Positions 8,890 through 17,149 of a DNA stretch of 40,172 nucleotides are shown one piece after another; position 1 is the stretch's first letter; the number at the start of each line of letters is the position of its first letter. Origin of the DNA: Phycisphaerae bacterium (lineage in GTDB: Bacteria > Planctomycetota > Phycisphaerae > Sedimentisphaerales > Anaerobacaceae); NCBI GenBank assembly GCA_021736645.1, contig JAIPFM010000014.1, positions 1 through 40,172 on the forward strand. The letters run 5' to 3'. The position numbers were made by a program, and so were the translations under genes. The notes under the pieces are model-generated. The model searched no databases. It was not told the origin of the DNA and saw only the letters and a program-made list of their open reading frames with translations.

Positions 8890-10776
8890 GAGGAGGTTCA
8901 GTAGGGTGTTGGCTTGAGAGAAATCCCGGATGATCAGGTGGGCGCCGGCCTTGATCAGACGGGATCGTTTTTCCGCGTTGAGGCCATGGCGGCGTACCTC
9001 GTCACTGGCCAGGCCCACGGCAATGCCGTCGCGTTTGCGCGCCTCGCGGATCTCTACAGGGCCGTCGCCAAATACAGCCAGCTCCGGGCCCTGGAGATTG
9101 TTTTCAGCCAGGATTCGGTCGATGACCATCTTCTTGGAGTATTTGGACACGTCACCGAGTGCGCCGTAGATGCCGCCGTCAAAACAATGCGCATAGCCCA
9201 GGGCAGTCGCCTCAGCCACCACATCGTCATGGTCCGTGCCGCTGGCCAGGTAGAGCGTGATGCCTTGCTCGGCAAGACTGTGGAGAAACGGGACAGATCC
9301 CTTAATGGTATAGTCGGCGATGTCGAGTTCCCCGCGTTTGAATTTCTCGATGCGCGCTGTGACGAGCTGCATGAGGGCGTCATTGTATATCTGCTTGTAC
9401 CCGTGCTTGTCCAGGATGTCCTTGGCCGGCACAATGCCGAATTCCGCCACCATCTCAGCCAGGGCCTGCATCTGCAGGATGGTCTGGATACCCGTGGATT
9501 TGTCGATGTAGTCGAGCACACGGTTTCTGACCTTGTGGTAGAGTGTCTCGTCTGCGGTCTTGTAGGCGTCCCCGAGTATGGCCTGGATCATCATGGGGAC
9601 CATGATCTGCTCCCAGCCCTGACGCAGTGTGCTGATCGTGCCGTCGTGGTCGAACACGGCGTGTTTGATCGAGCCCCCCACCATGGTGTCGCAGCACAGT
9701 TCTATTTCGCTGTGCCCGTGGTATCGGGCCTGACGCACGTCGGCCGCGAGTTCGGGCTGATAGATGTAGTCTGCATGACCTCCAATCTCCAGGATCTCCT
9801 CTGGCGAGGCCGTGCCTGTCTGAAAGAGTTTCTGTACCGTGACAGCGGCTGCCAAATTGGCGAATTCTGAGGCGCGGGCAGGGGAGACGCCTGCACCCAA
9901 ACACAGCGCCAGAGCGCTTGTCACTGTATCGCCGGCCCCCACAGTGTCGAGCTTCTTCATGAACTGGATGCCCGGGACCTCATGCACACCCTCGGCGTCG
10001 ATCGTAATGATGCCTCTGGGACCGCGGGTCAGAAAGACGGGCTTGGAGAATTGCCGGTACAGAGTCTGGGCATACTGCCTGACATCTGTCAGAGAGAGCA
10101 CATCGTCGAGTTGTGCGTCCACGCCATTGAGGCGAGCAGCTTCCAGATCGTTGGTCTTGCGAAAGACATGCTTGAAGCGGTCACCATAGTGACGTGAGTC
10201 CAGCAGCACGATCTTGTCACTGTATCGACTGAATAACTCGTTCACCTGGTCGATGAAGCTGTCGTGGGTGATGCAGCCAGGGACCTGCTGATTGAAGATC
10301 ATGACATCCACAGTGCGCAGGGCCTTTTCAATGCCGGCCAGCAGGGCCTGGTCCGTGTCCTGGGAACGTGTGTTAAAGCACGCAAAATCCATTCTCGCCA
10401 GTTCATTGCCCTCGAGATACGGTTTGGCAAAGGTGACCGTGTTAAAATTGTCCGGTTGAACCACCATCGACTCGATGTTAATGCCCAGGGCAAGCAGTTG
10501 ACGGGTGAGCTCTCTGCCAAAGATGTCATCCCCGATCACGCCGATCACCTGGACCGAGGCAGGGGACAGGGCCGCCACATTGGCCACCACATTGGACGCA
10601 CCGCCCAGCGAGTAATAGTGCCTTGCCACTGCCAGGGCCTGGAGTCCTGTTTCCACGGAGATCTCCGATCCGCGGGGATCGAGCATCCAGTAGGCATCCA
10701 GGCCGAAATCTCCGTACACGGCAATCTTCACATGCTTGATGGAGTCGATAATCTCTTTGATGACTGTCTGTTCCAT
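8872..10776 (-). CDS. Fusion of a PfkB/RfaE-type sugar kinase with a HAD phosphatase
   Basis: A 634-residue two-domain protein. Residues ~1-330 are a PfkB-family kinase close in pattern to heptose-7-phosphate kinase RfaE/HldE: GGASNVVANVAAL near residue 58, VIGVIGDDIFGRE, and the catalytic anion-hole motif GAGD with base D283. Residues ~365-630 are a HAD hydrolase: motif I DHDGT (D376, D378), motif II LASGTD, and motif IV FGDG with D571. In HldE the second half is a nucleotidyltransferase; here a phosphatase takes its place, so phosphorylation and dephosphorylation are linked in one chain. The upstream epimerase gene ends 33 bp before it, so the two form an operon. Start ATG 10776 has GGAAAGATCC upstream. 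The last four residues derive from the 7-bp repeat array. Confidence 0.8.
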   Translation of the reverse strand: MEQTVIKEIIDSIKHVKIAVYGDFGLDAYWMLDPRGSEISVETGLQALAVARHYYSLGGASNVVANVAALSPASVQVIGVIGDDIFGRELTRQLLALGINIESMVVQPDNFNTVTFAKPYLEGNELARMDFACFNTRSQDTDQALLAGIEKALRTVDVMIFNQQVPGCITHDSFIDQVNELFSRYSDKIVLLDSRHYGDRFKHVFRKTNDLEAARLNGVDAQLDDVLSLTDVRQYAQTLYRQFSKPVFLTRGPRGIITIDAEGVHEVPGIQFMKKLDTVGAGDTVTSALALCLGAGVSPARASEFANLAAAVTVQKLFQTGTASPEEILEIGGHADYIYQPELAADVRQARYHGHSEIELCCDTMVGGSIKHAVFDHDGTISTLRQGWEQIMVPMMIQAILGDAYKTADETLYHKVRNRVLDYIDKSTGIQTILQMQALAEMVAEFGIVPAKDILDKHGYKQIYNDALMQLVTARIEKFKRGELDIADYTIKGSVPFLHSLAEQGITLYLASGTDHDDVVAEATALGYAHCFDGGIYGALGDVSKYSKKMVIDRILAENNLQGPELAVFGDGPVEIREARKRDGIAVGLASDEVRRHGLNAEKRSRLIKAGAHLIIRDFSQANTLLNLLLKTEN

Positions 10777-10809
10777 GGATGGATCTTTCCTTTGTGATGG
10801 TTCAAACGA

Positions 10810-12093
10810 CTAGGGTGTCACTTGGCTCTGGAGGGTTTTGAGGCGTTCGATGCACTGGACCATACAGCGCACGGTGTGATAATTGACTTTCCACGAATGG
10901 CTCATGTGTGTCCAGATGGGCTCGCCTTCGCGACTCAGCAAGGGCCACCATTCACCAGGAGGAGTGTGGATCATCTTGTCAAACACAAAGCGATGCACGT
11001 TTTCGTACGAAGGCCAGTAGTCGTCAGGTCCGAACAGGAGACAGCCTTCGAGCATCCCGATCATGACTTCAGCCTGCTGCCAGAATTCCTTTTCCATGTC
11101 ATAGACACCGCCCGCATGGGGGCCTTCCACAAACACGCCGCCGTACTCGTGATCAATGCCATTGTCCCGGCCGTGGTCCATGGCCTTCTTGATCACGCCC
11201 TTGTACTCGTCCCAGCCAGTGCCCATGATGTTTGTGGCATGGGCCAGGAGCCAGGCGAACTCGACATTGTGACCTGCCGAGGTATTGTCCTGGGAGTTCG
11301 GTTTGGCGCCCCCTTCGGCAAAACGGTCCCAGCCCCACACAATGTCGAACTTGATCTGCGGGGCAATCGTCCAGCAGGGGGTGAACTGCGGGATGCCCGT
11401 GGCATGGTCGGGGTGCAGGATGCGCTTTGTCAGCAGGCTGATGTCCTCGATCAGGGTACGTTTGTGAATGGCCTGGCCACTGGCTTCATACAGTGTGGTA
11501 AAGGCCTCCATCAGGTGCATATGAACATCCAGTGTCTTGCGGTCACCGCCCCCTGCACCGGGCCCGCACAAGTCCCAATTGCGTTCAAACATCTCAAAGT
11601 AGCCGCCGTACAGTGTGTCGGCCGCATATTTTTTGATCAAATCAAAGACCTTTTCCGCGTAGTCGAGACCTCGCTGATCGCCCGTGGCCAGGGTGTATTC
11701 GCTCAAGGCATACATGCAGAAGCTGAGACCGTACAGGATCTTCTTGTCAATGGCCACGCGTCCCTTGCGATCCACAGTCCAATAGAACCCGCCGTATGCC
11801 TTGTCCCACATCTTGTCGATCATGAAATCCACGCCGTGACGCGCGTATTGGGCGCACTTCCCTCCGCCATAGCCGGCCCTGTGGGCGGAGGCCATGGTAT
11901 ACACGGTTCGGCTCTGGGCGATCAGGGATTTTTCGTCTTCGCCGGTGTCATTGCCGTCAGCGTCGAAGTGGGTGATGAAGCCGCCGTGGATGTCGTCTTT
12001 GCAGCGGTCCAGCCAGAAAGGCAGTAACTGCCCAGTCAGGTGTGTGGTGCACTCATCCAACGCTGCTCCAATCCTTGCCGCATCCAGGGCCAT
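10810..12093 (-). CDS. AGE-family sugar 2-epimerase (N-acylglucosamine/cellobiose 2-epimerase-like)
   Basis: A 427-residue cytoplasmic protein of the usual AGE length, an (alpha/alpha)6 barrel. Family motifs are visible: QSRTVYTMASAHR near the N-terminus, KTLDVHMHLMEAFTTLYEA, GHNVEFAWLLAHA (catalytic-His helix), KEFWQQAEVMIG, and WKVNYHTVRCM at the end (compare the K..YH..R in cellobiose 2-epimerases). The family interconverts C2 epimers of GlcNAc/ManNAc, Glc/Man units of disaccharides, or aldose/ketose pairs; the exact substrate is open. AAAGGAG lies 7 bp before ATG 12093. It is the first gene of the unit with the kinase-phosphatase fusion, which suggests that the epimerised sugar is phosphorylated next. 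Confidence 0.85.
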   Translation of the reverse strand: MALDAARIGAALDECTTHLTGQLLPFWLDRCKDDIHGGFITHFDADGNDTGEDEKSLIAQSRTVYTMASAHRAGYGGGKCAQYARHGVDFMIDKMWDKAYGGFYWTVDRKGRVAIDKKILYGLSFCMYALSEYTLATGDQRGLDYAEKVFDLIKKYAADTLYGGYFEMFERNWDLCGPGAGGGDRKTLDVHMHLMEAFTTLYEASGQAIHKRTLIEDISLLTKRILHPDHATGIPQFTPCWTIAPQIKFDIVWGWDRFAEGGAKPNSQDNTSAGHNVEFAWLLAHATNIMGTGWDEYKGVIKKAMDHGRDNGIDHEYGGVFVEGPHAGGVYDMEKEFWQQAEVMIGMLEGCLLFGPDDYWPSYENVHRFVFDKMIHTPPGEWWPLLSREGEPIWTHMSHSWKVNYHTVRCMVQCIERLKTLQSQVTP

Positions 12094-12396
12094 ATAGAAT
12101 CTCCTTTAATCAATGCCATCTATTCCGCAAGACATACCAGTCATTCTTAAACCATGTCAGCCTAATTCTAGTGAGGTCAACCCCGCCCGTCAAGCAGGCT
12201 CCGAAACACCGTGGAGTAATCAGGGCCAATCAGTGGGGCTTGTTCGGATGCGGCCAGATCCGATTTGTGCCTGTGGGGTCTTCGGCTTGACCCCACATTC
12301 GGTTTTTGGCAAACAACGAACCTGTAATATTTAAATTTTTGAATTCACTGCGTCCAGGAGGTATTGGTGGCAAAATATTTTGAAGTGAGAGGGCTT
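12094..12396. other. Gene-free stretch with a strong hairpin
   Basis: This 303-bp stretch separates two - strand operons. Small open frames exist but lack ribosome sites and family features. GTGGGGTC (12273-12280) pairs perfectly with GACCCCAC (12289-12296) over an 8-nt loop; five Ts follow a few bases later on the + strand. On the - strand it lies downstream of the 12397-13257 gene and could end that operon, though without a clear T-tail in that direction. The upstream promoter of the epimerase gene must be here but I see no convincing pair of boxes. Confidence 0.4.
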
Positions 12397-13257
12397 CTAT
12401 ATATGTTTAATTGCCTCTTTAACCATCAGCTCTTTCTTGATGTTTCTGTGCTTTGCAAGTTGATTACACACACTGATAATGCCATTATCGAGTACGTCCT
12501 GTCCGTTAAAGATCTCCGCACTCATGCAGTCTACCGTGCAAGCGGGAATGCCGCCATCATTGAGGAATGCAAGGCTTTTTACACCTGCATCATTCTTGCC
12601 TATTCCAGCGTCATTAAAGAACACGGCTTTGACGCGATATTTCATTGCATACTTCCCGGCACTTAAACCTCCATGTGATCCACAGACAACGATATCTCCT
12701 GAATTACTCTCGTTTAAGAAAGTGATGCTATCTGTGACGGTGATGCACAGGCCACCAATATGTGTTTGTGTTTGTTTCTTTATGCTTATCTTGTGGTTCT
12801 TTTCCTCTTTATCAAGAGACACAGAGGCCGCATTCTGTTGAGTCAGCGATCGGTGGGTGATTATTTTGGCAATGGCATCTTGCACGGAATCCCCGATCTG
12901 GATTCCGACTGATTCTGCTTGCGAGGTTGTGTGACTTATGATTCCGCTCTCATAGGTATCGCAGGCAATACCTATCTCAGCGCTGTAGTTATCGACAGCA
13001 CATGCCAGAACGTTCTCAGCCTCATAGTGCGTGAGCCCTCTGATCCCTGCCCGATTCTTGCCGACACCTGCATTGTTGAGAAAAACAGCTTTCACATGGC
13101 AGCTTCTCACGTGTTCGGCAAGATCTCTATTGCCTCCACAATGGGACCCGCACACGAGTATTGGGCTTGTATTGCCGGGCTGTAGATCACCCAGACTATC
13201 CAACAGCACGACCCCTTCGGGGTATTCCATTTTATGTCCCGCATGGCGATCATTCAT
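12397..13257 (-). CDS. Unassigned protein of two tandem CGSH...AG(V/I)GKN modules
   Basis: The 286 residues consist of two homologous copies of one module. Copy 1 (about 31-131) has VCGSH at 35-39, then VKAVFLNNAGVGKN (55-68), and SAEI, SGIIS. Copy 2 (about 187-286) has VCGSHGG at 191-197, VKAVFFNDAGIGKN (209-222), SAEI and NGIIS. Each copy alternates hydrophobic strands with glycine loops, suggesting a Rossmann-like alpha/beta fold with a conserved Cys-His pair. There is no signal peptide or membrane segment. I do not recognise a named family. It starts 17 bp after iorB and is surely co-transcribed with iorA-iorB, so it may handle a substrate, product or thioester of that enzyme. The two copies have diverged: copy 1 carries C40 where copy 2 has G196. 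Confidence 0.7.
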   Translation of the reverse strand: MNDRHAGHKMEYPEGVVLLDSLGDLQPGNTSPILVCGSHCGGNRDLAEHVRSCHVKAVFLNNAGVGKNRAGIRGLTHYEAENVLACAVDNYSAEIGIACDTYESGIISHTTSQAESVGIQIGDSVQDAIAKIITHRSLTQQNAASVSLDKEEKNHKISIKKQTQTHIGGLCITVTDSITFLNESNSGDIVVCGSHGGLSAGKYAMKYRVKAVFFNDAGIGKNDAGVKSLAFLNDGGIPACTVDCMSAEIFNGQDVLDNGIISVCNQLAKHRNIKKELMVKEAIKHI

Positions 13258-13274
13258 ACCTTCACCATCCTCGA

Positions 13275-13892
13275 CTATTCAGCCACGAGATTACCATCGG
13301 AAATAGTCGTTCCCAATTCGTATGCCTTCAAATTTCCTTCGATAAATCGCTTGGGAACACTTTCCTTGATTATGTCAGTCATATCATCATGCGCATAGCC
13401 TCGGAACTGAGCATAGAAGCCAAGCATGACGACATTCATCATTTTGCTGATATCAAAGTCTGGACTCTTGTGCTCAGTGGGATCGATCGCAAATACCTTC
13501 TTGCCTGATCTCTTTATGATCTCCGTTTTCGACTCGGACAAATCCTTCTGCAATCCAGTGTTCACGGTGGAAGACGTTAATTCATAGGTGCTGGTCAAGA
13601 CGACACCATCGGCTTTCAGACAATGCAAAAACCGGAGCGTTTCCGTTTGTTCAAAAGATATGACGTAATCCACATCCCCGGCCTTGATAAAGGGCGACAG
13701 CACGGGTTTGTTTGAATAGCGGAAATGGCTTTCGACCCCTCCACCGCGTTGACCTAATCCCACCACATCAGAGATTTTCAGCTCATATCCAAGGTTCATA
13801 TAAAACTGGCTCAAGATATTGCTAAAAAGGAGAATTCCCTGCCCGCCTACGCCGGCAATGATGATATTTTTTCCTGTATCAGGTGACTTCAT
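13275..13892 (-). CDS. iorB: Indolepyruvate ferredoxin oxidoreductase beta subunit
   Basis: I set the start at ATG 13892 (MKSPDTGKNIIIAGVGGQG), which overlaps the iorA stop as ATGA and has AGGAGG upstream inside iorA; a longer in-frame start at 13946 is unlikely. The 205-residue product is the gamma-type subunit of 2-oxoacid:ferredoxin oxidoreductases: IIIAGVGGQGILLFSNIL is the characteristic glycine-rich start, followed by GLGQRGGGVESHFRYS and GDVDYVISFEQTETLR. With IorA it oxidatively decarboxylates aryl pyruvates (indolepyruvate, phenylpyruvate) to aryl-acyl-CoA and reduces ferredoxin in the cytoplasm. Confidence 0.88.
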   Translation of the reverse strand: MKSPDTGKNIIIAGVGGQGILLFSNILSQFYMNLGYELKISDVVGLGQRGGGVESHFRYSNKPVLSPFIKAGDVDYVISFEQTETLRFLHCLKADGVVLTSTYELTSSTVNTGLQKDLSESKTEIIKRSGKKVFAIDPTEHKSPDFDISKMMNVVMLGFYAQFRGYAHDDMTDIIKESVPKRFIEGNLKAYELGTTISDGNLVAE

Positions 13893-15664
13893 GGTTGTAT
13901 GGCCTCCTGCTTGCATACGGTAGAGCATAATCTGCAGCCCGTGCAAAGATCTTCATTGATCACTATTTGATGGGAGCCTTCTCCTGCTTTTCTCTCAATG
14001 GCCAAACATCCAACATGCAAACATTGTCGACATTGAGTGCATAGATCCTGATCAATATAGCTTGGAGTGTCTTTGGGGAGTTTAAATCTTGTGACACATG
14101 GTTTTTGAACAATGACCACTGAATTAGTCTTTGCGTTTACGGCATTCAAGATCGCGGCTTCCAGGCTTTCAACCTTGTGGGGATCCACGGTGACAATATC
14201 TTTGATACCGATGGCTTCGCAGACCTTTGTAATATCCAGTTTGTTTTCCGGTTTGTAGTTAAACCCAAACTCACTGGAGGGGACATTCTGACCCCCTGTC
14301 ATGGCCAGGCAACTATTATCAACAATAATCGTTGTGGATTGACCATTGTTGTATATCAGGTTCATCAGTCCATTGATCCCGGTGGCCCAAAAACCGCCAT
14401 CGCCGATCACGGCCACAAAATCTTCCTTATTCTCATTGGCAATCGTATAACCATGGGCCATCGCAATGGATGCTCCCATGCATTTCTCAAGAGAATAGGC
14501 CTCCATATGAGGAAAGCAGCCAATAATACCGCAGGTGACGTCAGTCGCTGCCTTGATTTTATGTTTCTTCAATGTTTGTGCAACGAAGAGGTGTGAACAG
14601 CCGGCACAACTGATAGGCAATCTGAAGGGGACATCCTTTTGAGGCGTTCGCTTAGGTGCGTCCGGAACGAGTTTTTCCTCTATGACATCCGGAGTGAAAC
14701 GCGTCATGTGGGGGAATTTGGGGAATAGTTCTTTCCCAATGACCCAAACCCCCAGATCCTTAATGTTCTTTTCCAGAATATCATGGCCATCCTCAATCAC
14801 ATAGAGTGCCTCTACGTGTTCGGCCAGTGCTCTGATCTTCTTTTCAGGCAGCGGCATGATAAGGCCCAGTTTCAAGACCGAGGCCTCGGGCAATACTTCT
14901 TTGACATAGTAATAGGGGGTGCCTGCCGTAATCACCCCGATCTTTGACCCATTCAACTCCAGTTTGTTAAGATCGGAGTCATTGCTGTCCCGGGCCAGGC
15001 GATCAATATTTTCCACGAAATCATTGAAGTATTTGGTCAATTTTGGATGCGTAGAGTCTTTTGCCTTCATCATAATGGTTGTCATCACAACCTTACTGAA
15101 ACTGACGGGATATGTGTGTCTGAATCTTGCTTCGTACGTGTAGTCTTCATCAATGACAACCCGACTCTTTGTCTTGCACGTGACAGATGTCGTTTTGAGT
15201 ATGACCGGCGTGCTGTATTCTTCACTGATCTCGAATGCACGAACCATAAAATCCTTGGCATCCTGACTGTCACTCGGCTCCAATACCGGGATGTTGAACA
15301 TATTCCCAAAATGACGGCAATCGTTGTAGTCGCCCCCCGCAATGCGCCCGACATCATCGGAAACCACCAGGACCAAGCCACCGTTTATCTGACTGCCGGC
15401 AGCCCCGCATAGCGCATCTGCCGCCACATTTAGACCCACTGTCTTCATTAATGCAAAGCTTCGATATCCTGCAAATGAAGCTCCGATGGCTACTTCTACA
15501 GCCACTTTTTCATTCGTCGACCATTCGCAATAGATATCGGGGTACCTCTGATGTGTATATTCCATCACTTCTGTGGAGGGTGTACCCGGGTAACCAGCGG
15601 CCACCTTCACTCCAGCTTCGAAGGCCCCTCTGGCAACTGCTTCGTTCCCATTCATCATTTTCAT
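13889..15664 (-). CDS. iorA: Indolepyruvate ferredoxin oxidoreductase alpha subunit
   Basis: At 591 residues it has typical IorA length. The N-terminal half is the pyrimidine-binding transketolase-like domain (GNEAVARGAFEAGVKVAAGYPGTPSTE, seen near residue 5). The thiamine-diphosphate motif IGDGGFWATG has GDG at 421-423 followed by N at IIVDN. The C-terminus holds two ferredoxin-type [4Fe-4S] motifs, CTQCRQCLHVGC (542-553) and CTGCRLCSTVC (574-584). It is oxygen-sensitive in known systems, which points to an anaerobic or facultative host using amino-acid fermentation or reverse aryl-acid synthesis. It is first in a three-gene operon, coupled to iorB by ATGA. The operon looks more A+T-rich than its neighbours, which could reflect transfer. 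Confidence 0.92.
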   Translation of the reverse strand: MKMMNGNEAVARGAFEAGVKVAAGYPGTPSTEVMEYTHQRYPDIYCEWSTNEKVAVEVAIGASFAGYRSFALMKTVGLNVAADALCGAAGSQINGGLVLVVSDDVGRIAGGDYNDCRHFGNMFNIPVLEPSDSQDAKDFMVRAFEISEEYSTPVILKTTSVTCKTKSRVVIDEDYTYEARFRHTYPVSFSKVVMTTIMMKAKDSTHPKLTKYFNDFVENIDRLARDSNDSDLNKLELNGSKIGVITAGTPYYYVKEVLPEASVLKLGLIMPLPEKKIRALAEHVEALYVIEDGHDILEKNIKDLGVWVIGKELFPKFPHMTRFTPDVIEEKLVPDAPKRTPQKDVPFRLPISCAGCSHLFVAQTLKKHKIKAATDVTCGIIGCFPHMEAYSLEKCMGASIAMAHGYTIANENKEDFVAVIGDGGFWATGINGLMNLIYNNGQSTTIIVDNSCLAMTGGQNVPSSEFGFNYKPENKLDITKVCEAIGIKDIVTVDPHKVESLEAAILNAVNAKTNSVVIVQKPCVTRFKLPKDTPSYIDQDLCTQCRQCLHVGCLAIERKAGEGSHQIVINEDLCTGCRLCSTVCKQEAIQP

Positions 15665-15753
15665 TGCAGCAAACTCTTTTCCTATCTTTGTCTTGAAAAA
15701 CGATTTTACTCAGAGCGTAGTGTCTATGAGTGCTTATTTTATCGTAACCTCTC

Positions 15754-15782
15754 ATTCTATTAAAATAATGCCTTACTATCAA
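15754..15782 (-). promoter_or_regulatory. Promoter of the iorA operon
   Basis: Read on the - strand: TTGATA (15782-15777), 17-bp spacer, TAGAAT (15759-15754). It lies about 90 bp upstream of the iorA start and fits the promoter pattern seen elsewhere in the window. Confidence 0.6.
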
Positions 15783-15823
15783 TATCCTTATAAATAAAAC
15801 GAATCCCCGACACCATCTAGTAG

Positions 15824-15937
15824 ATTACTTGCCAGTCAACAACTTTAGGATTCTGTGACTGTGAACAGAGCGAACAGTATCTCCAGGCCGGCAAGATTGA
15901 CACTGTCTTTGACTATCTCTGCGTAAGGGGAGCATAA
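15824..15937 (+). pseudogene. Possible C-terminal tail of a 2-oxoacid:ferredoxin oxidoreductase alpha subunit
   Basis: An open frame without a start ends in EQYLQAGKIDTVFDYLCVRG followed by one more residue and a TAA at 15935-15937. This stop sits 4 bp before the ATG of the beta-subunit-like fragment, with the ribosome site AAGGGGA in between or overlapping, the normal arrangement of porA-porB. The resemblance to the extreme end of alpha subunits is weak on its own and rests mainly on this position. Confidence 0.3.
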
Positions 15938-15941
15938 CACC

Positions 15942-16118
15942 ATGCCAACACTACAAGCCATGGCGCAACAAGAAGGGGCATTTTCAGGCGGCCACAGACT
16001 CTGTGCAGGCTGCCCAGTGCCCATCATCACGAAAATGCAGCCACGTGCGGTAGATAAGACACTGGACCTGGCCATGATCGATGGCCAGGTCCAGATTATT
16101 GCAAACCGGGATCTGTGA
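15942..16118 (+). pseudogene. N-terminal remnant of a 2-oxoacid:ferredoxin oxidoreductase beta subunit (PorB-like)
   Basis: A 58-codon frame begins at ATG 15942 with TAAGGGGA about 10 bp upstream. Residues 14-26 read FSGGHRLCAGCPV, matching the beginning of PorB/KorB subunits (PGHR.CAGCG), where the cysteine pair helps bind the [4Fe-4S] cluster. After about residue 33 the similarity ends and a long perfect hairpin follows, so the thiamine-binding part of the ~300-residue protein is missing. It looks like the remains of a por operon truncated next to the iorA operon. Confidence 0.55.
16062..16094. terminator. Perfect 14-bp hairpin, terminator-like
   Basis: CTGGACCTGGCCAT (16062-16075) pairs without mismatch with ATGGCCAGGTCCAG (16081-16094) over a 5-nt loop. 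The following bases (ATTATTGC on +, TGTCTTATC on -) are only moderately T-rich. It lies inside the remnant frame and downstream of the pseudopilin gene on the - strand, which it may terminate. Confidence 0.5.
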
Positions 16119-16144
16119 TCTGAAACCGTAATCTCAGATGGCGT

Positions 16145-16897
16145 CTAATTCTTCCCCAATGGATCATAATAACGTTTGGGAATCTCTTTTCCCATGGTCT
16201 CTTTGATGCTTGTCACGTGACCGTCCAGCCAGAGACAGTTGAGCTTCCCTTGCGTTTCAAAATCCTTATTGGCACTGGTTGAGTGCCTGAAGATGCCCCG
16301 ATACCAATTGGAACGGTTGCCGCCTGCTCTGTAAGAAGACAGATTGATACCGTTTGACTGGGCAAAGAGCATATCATTCGAGTTCTCAATTCGTGGTTCC
16401 ACGTGGTCGTGTGCCACAATGACCTCTGCCTGACGTTTGACGGAAACCGTTTTTATCTTGGTCAGCCATCCATTCATGGAAAAGGCTGAATTGCTGATAT
16501 CCCCCTCGCCATACAGCATGTCGTCGGCGACTGTCTGAGAGAAGTTCTTCCAACTGGGGCAGCCGAACAGGCCAATTTCCTTGACATACTCTCTGTAGTT
16601 GAGACCCCAGTATGACATATCGTCCTTGGGTTTTAAGAACGTAGAGTTATCTGCAGCATACCAGAGGTGGCCGTTGGAACTGCCGGTGTGCGTGTAAAAG
16701 TCGGGCATCTTGTAATCGTTGCTCTCAAGGTGCATCAGAATGGTGAGGCCCACACCTCTGACATTGGCCATGCAGGCCTGGGCACGTGCCTGTTCCCTGA
16801 CCTTTCCAAGGGCTGGCATGAGTATGCCCATTAATACGGCAATGATGGCAATGACGACAAGGAGTTCGATGAGTGTAAAGGCCTTTTTTTGATGCAT
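16145..16897 (-). CDS. Pseudopilin-like protein with type IV prepilin leader
   Basis: I choose the second ATG (16897), placed 6 bp after AAGGA; the ATG at 16903 lies against that site. The 250-residue product begins MHQKKAFTLIELLVVIAIIA: a prepilin peptidase site after A6, F7 as the first mature residue, and E11 at mature position +5. The long C-terminal domain ends with LNCLWLDGHV, resembling the DG signature of the abundant pseudopilin family of Planctomycetota and relatives, in which it follows a conserved His. Such proteins occur in many copies per genome, often beside secreted carbohydrate-active proteins, here the large beta-helix gene on the opposite strand. Its role in secretion is unproven. 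Confidence 0.85.
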   Translation of the reverse strand: MHQKKAFTLIELLVVIAIIAVLMGILMPALGKVREQARAQACMANVRGVGLTILMHLESNDYKMPDFYTHTGSSNGHLWYAADNSTFLKPKDDMSYWGLNYREYVKEIGLFGCPSWKNFSQTVADDMLYGEGDISNSAFSMNGWLTKIKTVSVKRQAEVIVAHDHVEPRIENSNDMLFAQSNGINLSSYRAGGNRSNWYRGIFRHSTSANKDFETQGKLNCLWLDGHVTSIKETMGKEIPKRYYDPLGKN

Positions 16898-17149
16898 GTT
16901 CATCCTTATTAAGAAGTATGATTCAACAGCTTGATTCTGCCTGATGCGTACCCTGGCATCAATCTGTATTCAATGCTTATGCAAAACTCGAATATCTGTA
17001 GGATAACAGAGTACGCCCCAAAAAGCTTACAGAAAGTTCACAATTGGCGTGCGTTCTGGGAAAAAGTGGCAGGGCCTCAGGACACGGGTACCAGTATTAT
17101 AAGGATCGGCAGGATCAATATCTGTGTGTGGATCACCCTTCTTTCTCCC

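Noticed and set aside
8914..9870. 318-codon open frame on the + strand
   Set aside because: It is antisense to the HAD half of the kinase-phosphatase, whose catalytic motifs are intact on the other strand.
10822..12027. 401-codon open frame on the + strand
   Set aside because: It is the mirror of the AGE epimerase gene; the epimerase motifs on the - strand decide the matter.
12042..12334. Overlapping small open frames on the + strand
   Set aside because: They begin inside the epimerase gene, lack ribosome sites and show no family features.
15845..16075. 76-codon open frame on the - strand
   Set aside because: The + strand here carries the PorB-like start with a good ribosome site; the - strand frame has neither motif nor ribosome site.
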